Origin: Roseospira navarrensis
Lineage (GTDB): Bacteria; Pseudomonadota; Alphaproteobacteria; Rhodospirillales; Rhodospirillaceae
Assembly (NCBI RefSeq): GCF_009601025.1
Contig: NZ_WIVE01000029.1
Coordinates: forward strand, 1-52,529
Length of the DNA: 52,529 nt
Reading direction: 5' to 3'
Shown: positions 44,374 through 52,465 of the stretch, one piece after another
How the letters are laid out: every line of letters starts with the position of its first letter
How positions within the stretch are numbered: the first letter of the stretch is position 1
Translations under genes and position numbers: made by a program
Notes under the pieces: model-generated
Database searches by the model: none
The model's input: only the letters and a program-made list of their open reading frames with translations
What the model was told of the DNA's origin: nothing

Positions 44374-45468
44374 ATGCGCGATCCCGCCGCCACGTGGCTG
44401 GTCGTCGGCTTGATGAGCGGCACCTCCATGGACGGCATCGACGCGGCCCTGATCGAGACCGACGGCGAGACCGTGGCCGGCTTCGGCCCGCACCTGACCG
44501 TGCCCTATGACGACGCCTTCCGCGACCGCCTGCGGGCCAACCTGGGCCGCACGTCGCTGAAGGACGAGGAGGGCCAGCGCCTGCACCGGGACATCGCCCT
44601 GCGCCACGCCGAGGTCGTGCGGGCGCTGCTGGCGGGGGTCGAGGTCACACCCGACCTGATCGGCTTTCACGGCCATACGCTGTGGCACGATCCCATCGCC
44701 CGCCTGACCGTGCAGGCGGGAGACGCCACCCTGCTCGCCCGCGAGACCGGGCTGCCGGTGGTGGCCGACCTGCGTCAGGCCGACATCGCGGCCGGCGGCG
44801 AGGGCGCGCCGCTGACGCCGATCTATCACGGCGCGCTGGCGTCCCGGCTCGACCGGCCGGTGGCCGTGCTGAACGTGGGCGGCGTCTGCAACGCCACCTG
44901 GGTCGGCAAGCGCGGCATCGACGACATGGTGGCCTTCGACATCGGCCCCGGCAACGCGCCCCTGGACGACTGGGTGTTCCGCCACACCGGCCAGTCCTGC
45001 GACACCGACGGGCGGCTGGCGGCGGCCGGCGCGCTGGCCGAGGACCGCCTGCTGAAGATGATGGAGATCCCCTATTTCGCGCGGCCGGCGCCCAAGTCGC
45101 TGGACCGGCGCGAGTTCGACCACGTGCTGGACGCGGTCGAGGGTCTGTCGGTGGAGGACGGGGCCACCACCCTGGTCGCCCTGACGGCGGCGGCGGTGGT
45201 GCAGGCCTCGGCGCTCATGCCCATGCCGCCGCGCCGCTGGCTGGTCACCGGCGGCGGCCGGCACAATCCCGTGCTGATGGAGACCCTGGCCGGCTGGCTG
45301 GAGGTGCCCGTTGATCCGGTCGAGGCCGTGGGCTGGGACGGCGACGCGCTGGAGGCCCAGGCCTTCGCCTTCCTGGCGGCGCGCCATATGCGGCAGTTGC
45401 CCGTGACCTTCCCCGGCACCACCGGCGCCCCCTTCCCCATGGTGGGCGGCCGCATGTACCGGCCCTGA
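44374..45468 (+). CDS. anmK: Anhydro-N-acetylmuramic acid kinase AnmK
   Basis: The 364-residue sugar kinase converts 1,6-anhydro-MurNAc to MurNAc-6-phosphate in murein recycling. The ATP-binding GLMSGTSMDGIDAALIETDG lies at the start, followed by GFHGHTLWHDP, ADLRQADIAAGGEGAPLTP (catalytic Asp), NVGGVCNATWV, FDIGPGNAPLDDW and TGGGRHNPVLM. The ATG at 44374 gives the usual length; an ATG at 44300 would add 25 residues without conservation. The tyrS/anmK divergent pair recurs in alphaproteobacteria. Confidence 0.94.
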   Translation: MRDPAATWLVVGLMSGTSMDGIDAALIETDGETVAGFGPHLTVPYDDAFRDRLRANLGRTSLKDEEGQRLHRDIALRHAEVVRALLAGVEVTPDLIGFHGHTLWHDPIARLTVQAGDATLLARETGLPVVADLRQADIAAGGEGAPLTPIYHGALASRLDRPVAVLNVGGVCNATWVGKRGIDDMVAFDIGPGNAPLDDWVFRHTGQSCDTDGRLAAAGALAEDRLLKMMEIPYFARPAPKSLDRREFDHVLDAVEGLSVEDGATTLVALTAAAVVQASALMPMPPRRWLVTGGGRHNPVLMETLAGWLEVPVDPVEAVGWDGDALEAQAFAFLAARHMRQLPVTFPGTTGAPFPMVGGRMYRP

Positions 45469-45516
45469 GGCGGGGGCACCCGTCCGTCCGTTCGTTCATT
45501 CCGGAGACCATCATTC

Positions 45517-46857
45517 ATGACCGCCCAAGGCCCCGCCGCGTCCGCCCCCGCCGTCAACGACCTGTCGTCGTTCTGGATGCCGTTCACCGCCAACAGGCAG
45601 TTCAAGAACGCGCCGCGCATGCTGGTCGGGGCCCAGGGCATGCACTACACCACCGCCGACGGCCGCCAGGTGCTGGACGGCACGGCGGGCCTGTGGTGCT
45701 GTAACGCCGGGCACGGCAACCCGCGCATCGTCAAGGCGATCCAGGATCAGGCGGGCGAGATGGACTACGCCCCCGCCTTTCAGATGGGCCACCCGGCGGC
45801 GTTCGCGCTCGCCAACCGGCTGGCGGGCATGCTGCCGGGCGACCTGAACCACGTCTTCTTCACCAATTCGGGGTCGGAGAGCGTGGACACGGCCCTGAAG
45901 ATCGCGCTGGCCTATCACCGCATGAAGGGAGAGGGCAGCCGCACCCGCCTGATCGGGCGCGAGCGCGGCTATCACGGAGTCAACTTCGGCGGCATTTCCG
46001 TCGGCGGCATCACCAACAACCGCCGCTTCTTCGGGACTCTGCTGAGCGGCGTGGACCACCTGCCCCACACCCACCTGCCGGACAGGAACGCCTTCTCGCG
46101 CGGCCAGCCCGAGCACGGCGCGGCGCTGGCCGACGATCTGGAGCGGCTGGTCGCCCTGCACGGCGCCGAGACCATCGCCGCCGTCATCGTCGAGCCCATG
46201 GCCGGCTCCACCGGCGTGCTGATGCCGCCGAAGGGCTATCTGGAGCGGCTGCGCGCCATCTGCGACCGTCACGGCATCCTGCTGATCTTCGATGAGGTCA
46301 TCACCGGCTTCGGCCGCCTGGGCTCGGCCTTCGCCTGCGAGCACTTCGGCGTGCTGCCGGACATCGTGACCACGGCCAAGGGCCTGACCAGCGGCACCGT
46401 GCCCATGGGCGCGGCCATCGTGCGCGAGGGCATCCACGACGCCTTCATGAGCGGGCCCGAAAACGCCATCGAGCTGTTCCACGGCTACACCTACTCGGCG
46501 CACCCGCTGGCTTGCGCGGCCGCGCTGGCGACCCTGGACGTCTACCAGGACGACGGCCTGTTCGCGCGCTGCGCCGACCTGGCGCCGCACTGGGAAGAGC
46601 GGGTGCACGGCCTGAAGGGCCTGCCGCACGTCATCGACCTGCGCAACATGGGCCTGATCGCCGGCATCGAGCTGGAGCCCAAACCCGGCAAACCCACCGA
46701 GCGAGCCTTCACCGCCTTCCTGAAGTGCTACGAGGCGGGCCTCTTGATCCGCACCACCGGCGACATCATCGCCCTGTCGCCGCCGCTCATCATCGACCGC
46801 GACCAGATCGACCGCATCTTCGACACCCTGGGCGACGTGCTGAAGACGCTGGACTGA
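45517..46857 (+). CDS. Class III omega-amino acid:pyruvate aminotransferase
   Basis: The 446-residue PLP enzyme resembles beta-alanine (omega-amino acid):pyruvate transaminases. The N-terminal FWMPFTANRQFK block is diagnostic of this subgroup. GLWCCNAGHGNP, FFTNSGSESVDTALK, GRERGYHGVNFGG, LIFDEVITGFGRLG (Asp259) and the Schiff-base Lys288 in DIVTTAKGLTSG follow. The substrate range (beta-alanine, taurine, amines) cannot be told from sequence. It lies 48 bp after anmK and has its own weak ribosome-binding site. The ICMT-like gene follows 107 bp later. Confidence 0.9.
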   Translation: MTAQGPAASAPAVNDLSSFWMPFTANRQFKNAPRMLVGAQGMHYTTADGRQVLDGTAGLWCCNAGHGNPRIVKAIQDQAGEMDYAPAFQMGHPAAFALANRLAGMLPGDLNHVFFTNSGSESVDTALKIALAYHRMKGEGSRTRLIGRERGYHGVNFGGISVGGITNNRRFFGTLLSGVDHLPHTHLPDRNAFSRGQPEHGAALADDLERLVALHGAETIAAVIVEPMAGSTGVLMPPKGYLERLRAICDRHGILLIFDEVITGFGRLGSAFACEHFGVLPDIVTTAKGLTSGTVPMGAAIVREGIHDAFMSGPENAIELFHGYTYSAHPLACAAALATLDVYQDDGLFARCADLAPHWEERVHGLKGLPHVIDLRNMGLIAGIELEPKPGKPTERAFTAFLKCYEAGLLIRTTGDIIALSPPLIIDRDQIDRIFDTLGDVLKTLD

Positions 46858-46964
46858 CCCGGACCGGATCCCGCAAACCGCAATGCCATGCGGCCGCGGG
46901 GTGGGGGAGGCTCGTCAAACCCGGGGCCCGGCGGCCCCTCCACCGGACAAGGGAGTCCCGCGCC

Positions 46965-47576
46965 GTGGACTGGACCGCGCATATTCTCTACGCCCTGCTC
47001 TGGGCCAGCTTCGGCCTGGGGCACAGCGTGCTCGCCAATGCCGGCATGAAGCGGCGCATGGCCGCGCTGGGGCGGACCTACCGCCTCGCCTACAACGCGG
47101 TGGCCACGGTCCACATCGCGGTCGTGTTCGGCGCCGGCATCCTGCTGCTCGGCGACGCGCCCCGCTTCCCCCTGCCCCTGTGGGCCAGCGCGGCGATGTT
47201 TGGCGCGGCCGCCGTCGGCACCGGCCTGATGCTGTGGTCGGCCCGGTACTACGACATGGCCCGCCTGGCCGGCACCCGCCAGGTGCGCGAGCCCGACGCC
47301 CCGGAAGACGAGACCCTGCGGCTGGACGGGCCGCACCGCTTCGTCCGCCACCCGTTCTATGCCACCGGGCTGCTGATCGTGTGGGGGCTGGCGCAGAGTC
47401 CGTTCGGGCTGGCGACGGCGGTGTGGGCCTCGCTCTATCTGGTCATCGGGGCCGCCGTGGAGGAACGCCGCCTGCTCCGGCTGTATGGGGACTCCTACGC
47501 GGACTATCGCCGAAAAATCCCCGGCTTCATCCCCGCGCCGCTGCTGGGGCGTCGCCCGCTGCCGCCGAGACCGTAG
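46965..47576 (+). CDS. Methyltransferase-family membrane protein (isoprenylcysteine methyltransferase/PEMT-like)
   Basis: The 203-residue protein has about five membrane helices. The C-terminal RFVRHPFYATGLLIVWG and EERRLLRLYGDSYADYRRKIPGFIP blocks are the signature of the ICMT/PEMT-like family, which binds S-adenosylmethionine at the membrane. The N-terminal half (HILYALLWASFGLGHSVLA) resembles NnrU-type membrane proteins. The start is GTG, supported by GGGAG 9 bp upstream. The substrate is unknown. A U-tailed hairpin at 47687-47707 ends the unit. Confidence 0.78.
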   Translation: MDWTAHILYALLWASFGLGHSVLANAGMKRRMAALGRTYRLAYNAVATVHIAVVFGAGILLLGDAPRFPLPLWASAAMFGAAAVGTGLMLWSARYYDMARLAGTRQVREPDAPEDETLRLDGPHRFVRHPFYATGLLIVWGLAQSPFGLATAVWASLYLVIGAAVEERRLLRLYGDSYADYRRKIPGFIPAPLLGRRPLPPRP

Positions 47577-47686
47577 GTGCGCACACGGTGCGCCGGAGAA
47601 AACTCCAACGATCTCAACCCCTTGGCGAGGCGATACGATCCGTCGAAAAAGCAGACAATTGCCGGAATTGACGGATCCGCATTTTT

Positions 47687-47707
47687 GCGCACGACGTGCG
47701 CTTTTTT
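47687..47707 (+). terminator. Rho-independent terminator after the ICMT-like gene
   Basis: GCGCAC and GTGCGC form a perfect 6-bp stem (loop GAC), followed by six T. It lies 110 bp after the stop codon. Confidence 0.8.
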
Positions 47708-47709
47708 CA

Positions 47710-47738
47710 TTGAACCGGACCGCCCTCGTTGCTATCTT
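47710..47738 (+). promoter_or_regulatory. Sigma-70-type promoter for the 49-residue reading frame
   Basis: TTGAAC (47710-47715), a 17-bp spacer and TATCTT (47733-47738). It lies directly after the preceding terminator. The predicted start near 47745 is about 50 nt before the ATG of the small gene. Confidence 0.62.
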
Positions 47739-47797
47739 GAAATCAGCGGCGGGACACGCCGTTCATTGACCCTCAGGATAAGAAGGAGGACGCGGTC

Positions 47798-47947
47798 ATG
47801 TTGCGGTTCCTCATCTACTTCCGGTACGGCATGTCGTTCCATGGCCCCCGGATCGGCGACCATGTCGAGTCGGAGGCGCGGGCGTTCGAGCGTGTGGTGG
47901 CGCAGCGCGTGCTGTCCATCCCGACCCCGATGCGGCCGGCGTCCTAG
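47798..47947 (+). CDS. Small protein of 49 residues (unrecognised)
   Basis: The frame begins MLRFLIYFRYGMSFHGPRIG and ends in SIPTPMRPAS. The middle (ESEARAFERVVAQRVLS) is predicted amphipathic helix, and the start is hydrophobic-aromatic and basic. I do not recognise a family. Support comes from context: an AAGGAGG 9 bp before the ATG, a TTGAAC/TATCTT promoter at 47710-47738, a clean terminator at 48036-48061, and isolation from both neighbours by terminators. The alternative is that the transcript is a small RNA and the frame is incidental, but the strong ribosome-binding site argues for translation. Confidence 0.6.
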   Translation: MLRFLIYFRYGMSFHGPRIGDHVESEARAFERVVAQRVLSIPTPMRPAS

Positions 47948-48035
47948 GCTGACCTGTCCCCAAACAGGAACATGGACCCCATGAAAGACCGGGATCGAAG
48001 GTAGAAGGCTGGCGAACCGACCATGACCGTGCATC

Positions 48036-48061
48036 GGCTGGCGGAGAGCCAGCCTTTTTTT
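48036..48061 (+). terminator. Rho-independent terminator after the 49-residue gene
   Basis: GGCTGGC and GCCAGCC form a perfect 7-bp stem with a 5-nt loop, followed by seven T. Confidence 0.9.
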
Positions 48062-48231
48062 ATGTCCGGCCGGTCCCCATGCCCCCCTGGTCCCGACGAT
48101 CCGCCCCCCACCGTCTCCGTCTCGAATCGGTTTCATCCCGCCCCGCCTTGGGCTATGGTCGCGCGCGGCCGTGCAGACGTGCGCGCGTCGTGAAAACAAC
48201 CAAGCAAGAGACGCTCAGGGGAGGACGTTCC

Positions 48232-49395
48232 ATGGTGAAACGGTTTACACGGGCCCTGATGATGGTCGGGGCGGCCTGCATCGCGCTGGGGGTGACCGCG
48301 CAGGCCCGCGCGCAGGAAGACCCCATCCGCATCGGCTCGTTCCTGGCGGTGACGGGCCCCGCGTCCTTCCTGGGCGACCCGGAACTGAAGACGCTGGAGA
48401 TGTACATCCACCGCATCAACGGCGCCGGCGGCCTGATCGGCCGTCCGCTGGAACTGATCCACTACGACACCGGCGCCGACGCCAACAAGGCGCGCACCTT
48501 CGCCAAGCGCCTGCTGGAAGAGGACGAGGTCGACGTCATCCTGGGCGGTTCCACCACCGGCACCACGATGGCCGTGATCCCGCTGGTCGAGCGCGCCGAG
48601 GTGCCCTTCGTCTCGTTCGCCGGCGGCGTGGTCATCATCGAGCCGGTCAAGCCCTGGGTGTTCAAGACGCCCCACACCGACCGCATGGCCTGCGGCAAGA
48701 TCTTCGAGGACATCAGGAGCCGCGGCCTGTCGCGCGTCGCCCTGATCTCCGGCACCGGCGGCTTCGGCAAGTCCATGCGCGAGCAGTGCACCCAGGTCGC
48801 CCCGGCGCACGACATCGAGATCGTGGCCGACGAGACCTATGCCCCGTCGGACACCGACATGGTCGCCCAGCTCACCAAGATCAAGAACACCGAGGGCGTC
48901 GAGGCCGTCGTCAACCCGGGCTTCGGCCAGGGCCCGGCCATCGTGACCAAGAACTTCGCCCAGCTCGGCTTCGAGGTGCCGCTGTACCAGTCGCACGGCG
49001 TGGCCTCGAAGAAGTTCATCGAGCTGGCCGGCGACGCCGCCGAGGGTGTCCGCCTGCCCGCCTCCGCCCTGCTGGTGGCCGAAAAGCTGCCCATGGACGA
49101 TCCGCAGCGCCCCGTGGTGATGGGCTACAAGACCACCTACGAGGCCGAACACGGCGAGGGCTCCGTCTCCACCTTCGGCGGCCACGCCTATGACGGCCTG
49201 ATGATGTACAAGCAGGCGGTCGAGGCCGCCGGCACCGCCGATCCCGCCGCCGTGCGCGATGCGCTGGAAGCCATCCAGGGCTTCATGGGCACCGCCGGCG
49301 AAGTCACCATGAGCGCCGACGATCACCTGGGCCTGGACCTGTCCGCCTTCCGGATGCTTGAAATCCGGGAGGGCGACTGGGTCCTGGTGGAGTGA
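48232..49395 (+). CDS. Branched-chain amino acid-type ABC transporter substrate-binding protein
   Basis: The 387-residue periplasmic protein has a signal peptide (KRFTRALMMVGAACIALGVTAQARAQ, split as basic, hydrophobic and cleavage parts). The Peripla_BP_6 (LivJ/LivK-like) domain follows: IRIGSFLAVTGPASFLGDPELKT, NGAGGLIGRPLELIHYDTGAD, VILGGSTTGTTMAVIPLVE and GGHAYDGLMMYKQAVEAAG. GGAGGA lies upstream of the ATG. It is the first gene of the liv-type operon. The natural ligand may be a branched-chain amino acid or another small carboxylate or amide, and sequence alone does not decide. Confidence 0.9.
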   Translation: MVKRFTRALMMVGAACIALGVTAQARAQEDPIRIGSFLAVTGPASFLGDPELKTLEMYIHRINGAGGLIGRPLELIHYDTGADANKARTFAKRLLEEDEVDVILGGSTTGTTMAVIPLVERAEVPFVSFAGGVVIIEPVKPWVFKTPHTDRMACGKIFEDIRSRGLSRVALISGTGGFGKSMREQCTQVAPAHDIEIVADETYAPSDTDMVAQLTKIKNTEGVEAVVNPGFGQGPAIVTKNFAQLGFEVPLYQSHGVASKKFIELAGDAAEGVRLPASALLVAEKLPMDDPQRPVVMGYKTTYEAEHGEGSVSTFGGHAYDGLMMYKQAVEAAGTADPAAVRDALEAIQGFMGTAGEVTMSADDHLGLDLSAFRMLEIREGDWVLVE

Positions 49396-49418
49396 GCGCC
49401 GCGCCGCACTGACCCGAT

Positions 49419-49458
49419 CCGGGGCGGGGTCGCGCCGAAACGGGCGGCCCCGCCCCGG
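49419..49458 (+). other. Intercistronic stem-loop after the Liv-type binding-protein gene
   Basis: A perfect 11-bp stem (CCGGGGCGGGG with CCCCGCCCCGG) closes an 18-nt loop, 24 bp after the stop of the binding-protein gene and before livH. No U tract follows. Confidence 0.75.
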
Positions 49459-49496
49459 CCGTTCCCCGCCAGACCGGAAACCAGTTGGACCCGTCC

Positions 49497-50381
49497 ATGC
49501 CGCCCGCCCTCGTCGAACTGCTCCAGTTCCTGTTCTCAGGCCTGACCAGCGGCGCGATCTACGCCCTCGTCGCCCTGGGATTCGCCCTGATCTACAACGC
49601 CAGCCACGTCATAAACTTCGCCCAGGGCGAGTTCGTCATGCTGGGCGGCATGGTCACCTGGGCGCTGCTCAGCCAGGGCGTCGGCCTGCCGCTGGCCATC
49701 CTGGGCGCGGTCGCCCTGACCGTGCTGATCGGGCTGGCGCTGGAGAAGCTGGCCATCGAGCGGGCGCGCAACGCCGACGTGGTGACCCTCATCATCATCA
49801 CCGTGGGCGCGGGCATCTTCCTGCGCGGCCTGACCAGCGTGACCCTGGGCAAGGACCTGCACGCCCTGCCCGCCTTCAGCGGCAACGATCCCATCGACAT
49901 CCTGGGGGCCACCCTGATCCCGCAGAGCCTGTGGATCCTGGGCGTCACGGCGGCGGTGATGGTGGCCCTGCACCTGTTCTTCAACCACACCCTGCTGGGC
50001 AAGGCGATCCTGGCCACCAGCCACAATCCGCTGGCCGCGCGGCTGGTGGGCGTGAACGTGAACTTCGTGCTGCTGCTGAGCTTCGGCCTGTCGGCGCTGC
50101 TGGGCGCGGTCGCCGGCATCCTGATCGCGCCGATCACCGCCACACACTTCGAGGTGGGCATCATGCTCGGCCTGAAGGGCTTCGCCGCCGCCATCCTGGG
50201 CGGGTTGGGCAGCGGCCCCGGCGCCATCGTGGGCGGCCTGCTGCTGGGCATCATCGAGAGCCTGGGCGCGGGCTACATTTCCTCCGAGTACAAGGACGCC
50301 ATGGCCTTCGTGGTCATCCTGGGCGTGTTGTTCTTCATGCCGAGCGGCCTGCTCGGCAAGCGCGGCACCGAGCGAGTGTGA
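49497..50381 (+). CDS. livH: Branched-chain amino acid ABC transporter permease LivH
   Basis: The 294-residue membrane protein has about eight helices. Hallmarks are the N-terminal LTSGAIYALVALGFALIYN, HVINFAQGEFVMLGG, and the C-terminal GLKGFAAAILGGLGSGPGAIVGGLLLGIIES block that contacts the ATPase. I chose the ATG at 49497. A TTG at 49485 would add four residues, and neither has a strong ribosome-binding site. livM begins 1 bp after its stop. Confidence 0.93.
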   Translation: MPPALVELLQFLFSGLTSGAIYALVALGFALIYNASHVINFAQGEFVMLGGMVTWALLSQGVGLPLAILGAVALTVLIGLALEKLAIERARNADVVTLIIITVGAGIFLRGLTSVTLGKDLHALPAFSGNDPIDILGATLIPQSLWILGVTAAVMVALHLFFNHTLLGKAILATSHNPLAARLVGVNVNFVLLLSFGLSALLGAVAGILIAPITATHFEVGIMLGLKGFAAAILGGLGSGPGAIVGGLLLGIIESLGAGYISSEYKDAMAFVVILGVLFFMPSGLLGKRGTERV

Positions 50382-50382
50382 C

Positions 50383-51426
50383 ATGGCCGACATCCGACCC
50401 TCGGGCTACAGCAAGCACCGCAAGAAGCAGACCTACTCCCGCCGCCTGGGCACCCGCGCGACCCCGCTCCAGACCCTGATGTCGGAGCGCGTGGGCGGCA
50501 TGGGCGCCCTGATCCTGGTGATCCTGGTGCTGCCGCTGCTGCTGTCCAACAACTACCAGTACGACGTCGCCATCTCGATGGGCATCAACGCCATCGTGGT
50601 GGTGGGCCTGAACCTGCTGATCGGCTACGCCGGGCAGATCAGCCTGGGACACGCCGGGTTCTATGCCCTGGGGGCCTATGCCTCGGCCATCCTGACCACG
50701 CGCTACGGCCTGCACGGCGCCCTGGCCATGCCGCTGGGCGCGATCGGGGTGGGCCTGATGGCCTATGTCATCGCGCGGCCCATCCTGCGCCTGTCCGGGC
50801 ACTATCTGGCCATGGCGACCCTGGGTGTGGGCATCATCATCAACATCGCCATCAGCCGCGAAGCCTGGCTGACGGGCGGGCCGGACGGCATGTACGTGCC
50901 CGCCATGCAGGTCGCGGGCGTGGAGCTGTACGGCGGCCAGATCTGGTACTGGATCGTCGCGGCCTTCCTGATCCTGGCCGTCTGGCTGGCGCTGAACCTG
51001 ATCGACAGCCCCATCGGGCGCGCCCTGCGCGGCCTGCACGGGGCCGAGGTGGCGGCCGAGACCAGCGGCGTGGACACCACCCGCTACAAGGTCATGGTGT
51101 TCGTGATCTCGGCCGTGATGGCCTCGGTCGCGGGCTCGCTGTCGGCGCACTTCTCCGAGTTCGTCACCCCCGACAAGGCGAGCTTCTTCCACTCCATCCT
51201 GTTCGTCACCATGGTCGTGTTCGGCGGCATGGCCTCCACCTTCGGGGCCGTGGTGGGGGCGGCGGCGCTGACACTGCTGCCGCAGTTGCTGGCGGACTTC
51301 GCGTCCTATGAACACATGATCCTGGGCCTCATCATGATGGTGGTCATGATCTTCATGCCGAAGGGTCTGGTGCCCTCGCTGGGGGCCCTGGCCCGCCGCC
51401 GCCGACGGCAGGAGGCGCGGTCATGA
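50383..51426 (+). CDS. livM: Branched-chain amino acid ABC transporter permease LivM
   Basis: The 347-residue membrane protein has a basic N-terminal extension (~40 residues), then LIGYAGQISLGHAGFYALGAYASAIL, the LivM signature. It continues with SGHYLAMATLGVGIIINI, RALRGLHGAEVAAETSGVDTTRYKVMVF (EAA-like loop) and VFGGMASTFGAVVGAAALTLLPQL. It overlaps livG by 4 bp. Confidence 0.93.
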   Translation: MADIRPSGYSKHRKKQTYSRRLGTRATPLQTLMSERVGGMGALILVILVLPLLLSNNYQYDVAISMGINAIVVVGLNLLIGYAGQISLGHAGFYALGAYASAILTTRYGLHGALAMPLGAIGVGLMAYVIARPILRLSGHYLAMATLGVGIIINIAISREAWLTGGPDGMYVPAMQVAGVELYGGQIWYWIVAAFLILAVWLALNLIDSPIGRALRGLHGAEVAAETSGVDTTRYKVMVFVISAVMASVAGSLSAHFSEFVTPDKASFFHSILFVTMVVFGGMASTFGAVVGAAALTLLPQLLADFASYEHMILGLIMMVVMIFMPKGLVPSLGALARRRRRQEARS

Positions 51427-52184
51427 GCCTGCTGCGCGTCGAGGGCCTGGGCATCCGGTTCGGCGGGGTGCAGGCCATCCAGGACCTGAACTTCGCCATC
51501 GAGGCCGGCACGATCCATTCGATCATCGGCCCGAACGGGGCCGGCAAGACCACCCTGTTCAACCTCATCACCGGCGTCTACCGCCCGACCGAGGGCGCGA
51601 TCTTCCTGGACGACACGCCCATCGCCGGTAAGAAACCGCACGATCTGGCCCGCATGGGGCTGTCGCGGACCTTCCAGAACCTGCGCGTCATGATGAACAT
51701 GAGCGCGCTGGACAACGTGATGATCGGCCGGCACCTGCACCTGAACCGCAACCTGCTGGCCTGTCTGGTGCGCTGGCCGTCCATCACCCGGGGCGACCGC
51801 GCGGCCCGCAAGACCTGCACCGAACTGATGGATCTGGTCGGCCTCAGCGCCTACCGCGATGCCGAGGCCAACGCCCTGCCCTACGGCGCGCTGAAGCGGC
51901 TGGAGATCGCCCGCGCCCTGGCCGCCGAGCCGCGCCTGTTGCTGCTGGACGAGCCGGCCGCCGGCCTGAACGCCGCCGAGACGCGCGAGATCGACGAGGT
52001 CATCGTGCGGGTGGCCCAGTCGGGCGTGACCGTGGTGCTGGTCGAGCACGACATGAAGCTGGTGATGGGCATCTCGGACCATATCCTGGTCCTGGACCAC
52101 GGCCGCAAGCTGGCCGAGGGCACGCCGGAGACCGTGCGCAACGACCCGGCCGTGATCGCCGCCTACCTGGGCGCGGTGGCCTGA
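51423..52184 (+). CDS. livG: Branched-chain amino acid ABC transporter ATP-binding protein LivG
   Basis: The 253-residue ATPase has Walker A IIGPNGAGKTTLFNLITG, FQNLRVMMNMSALDNVMIGRH, signature LPYGALKRLEIARAL (the degenerate form usual in LivG), Walker B LLLLDEPAAGLN and VLVEHDMKLVMGISDHILVLDHG, with the C-terminal BCA_ABC_TP_C tail AYLGAVA. The second ATPase livF normally follows. Here the gene is followed by repeats, and no livF starts in the remaining 345 bp. Confidence 0.93.
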   Translation: MSLLRVEGLGIRFGGVQAIQDLNFAIEAGTIHSIIGPNGAGKTTLFNLITGVYRPTEGAIFLDDTPIAGKKPHDLARMGLSRTFQNLRVMMNMSALDNVMIGRHLHLNRNLLACLVRWPSITRGDRAARKTCTELMDLVGLSAYRDAEANALPYGALKRLEIARALAAEPRLLLLDEPAAGLNAAETREIDEVIVRVAQSGVTVVLVEHDMKLVMGISDHILVLDHGRKLAEGTPETVRNDPAVIAAYLGAVA

Positions 52185-52192
52185 GACGGATC

Positions 52193-52259
52193 GGCGATGA
52201 ACCGGACTCGTCCGGTTCGTCGCTTCCGCCGCTTCGCGGCGCCGGCCCCGTCGGGCCGG
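52193..52259 (+). repeat. Composite palindromic repeat, modules A-D-B
   Basis: Module A (52193-52224, arms GGCGATGAACCGGAC and GTCCGGTTCGTCGC) abuts D (52225-52241) and B (52242-52259, CCGGCCC/GGGCCGG). The order and lengths are identical to the minus strand of 24481-24547. It starts 9 bp after the livG stop. Confidence 0.85.
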
Positions 52260-52433
52260 CCGGCTTGGCGTCACGACACCAAGGCCAGACGTCTTCCTGA
52301 GCGCCCGGCGGGCGCGAAGGATCTCGGACCGGGACGGGGATGGGCCTGCGGTGACGACCTCCCGAGATCCTTCGCGGCTTTCAGCGGCTCAGGATTGTCT
52401 GTTTGATTTGTGGCATTGTGGAGATGCCGGGTT

Positions 52434-52465
52434 GCGGGGCCCCGGGTGGCCACCCGGGGCCCCGC
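52434..52465. repeat. Perfect 32-bp palindrome
   Basis: The arm GCGGGGCCCCGGGTGG is followed directly by its reverse complement, without a single mismatch or spacer. It could cruciform or end transcription, though no T tract follows. Confidence 0.85.

Noticed and set aside
52197-52406. Short frames starting MNRTRPVRRFRRFAAPAPSGRPA here and a near-identical one at 24223-24543
   Set aside because: The similar peptides are translations of the composite A-D-B repeat, not related proteins.
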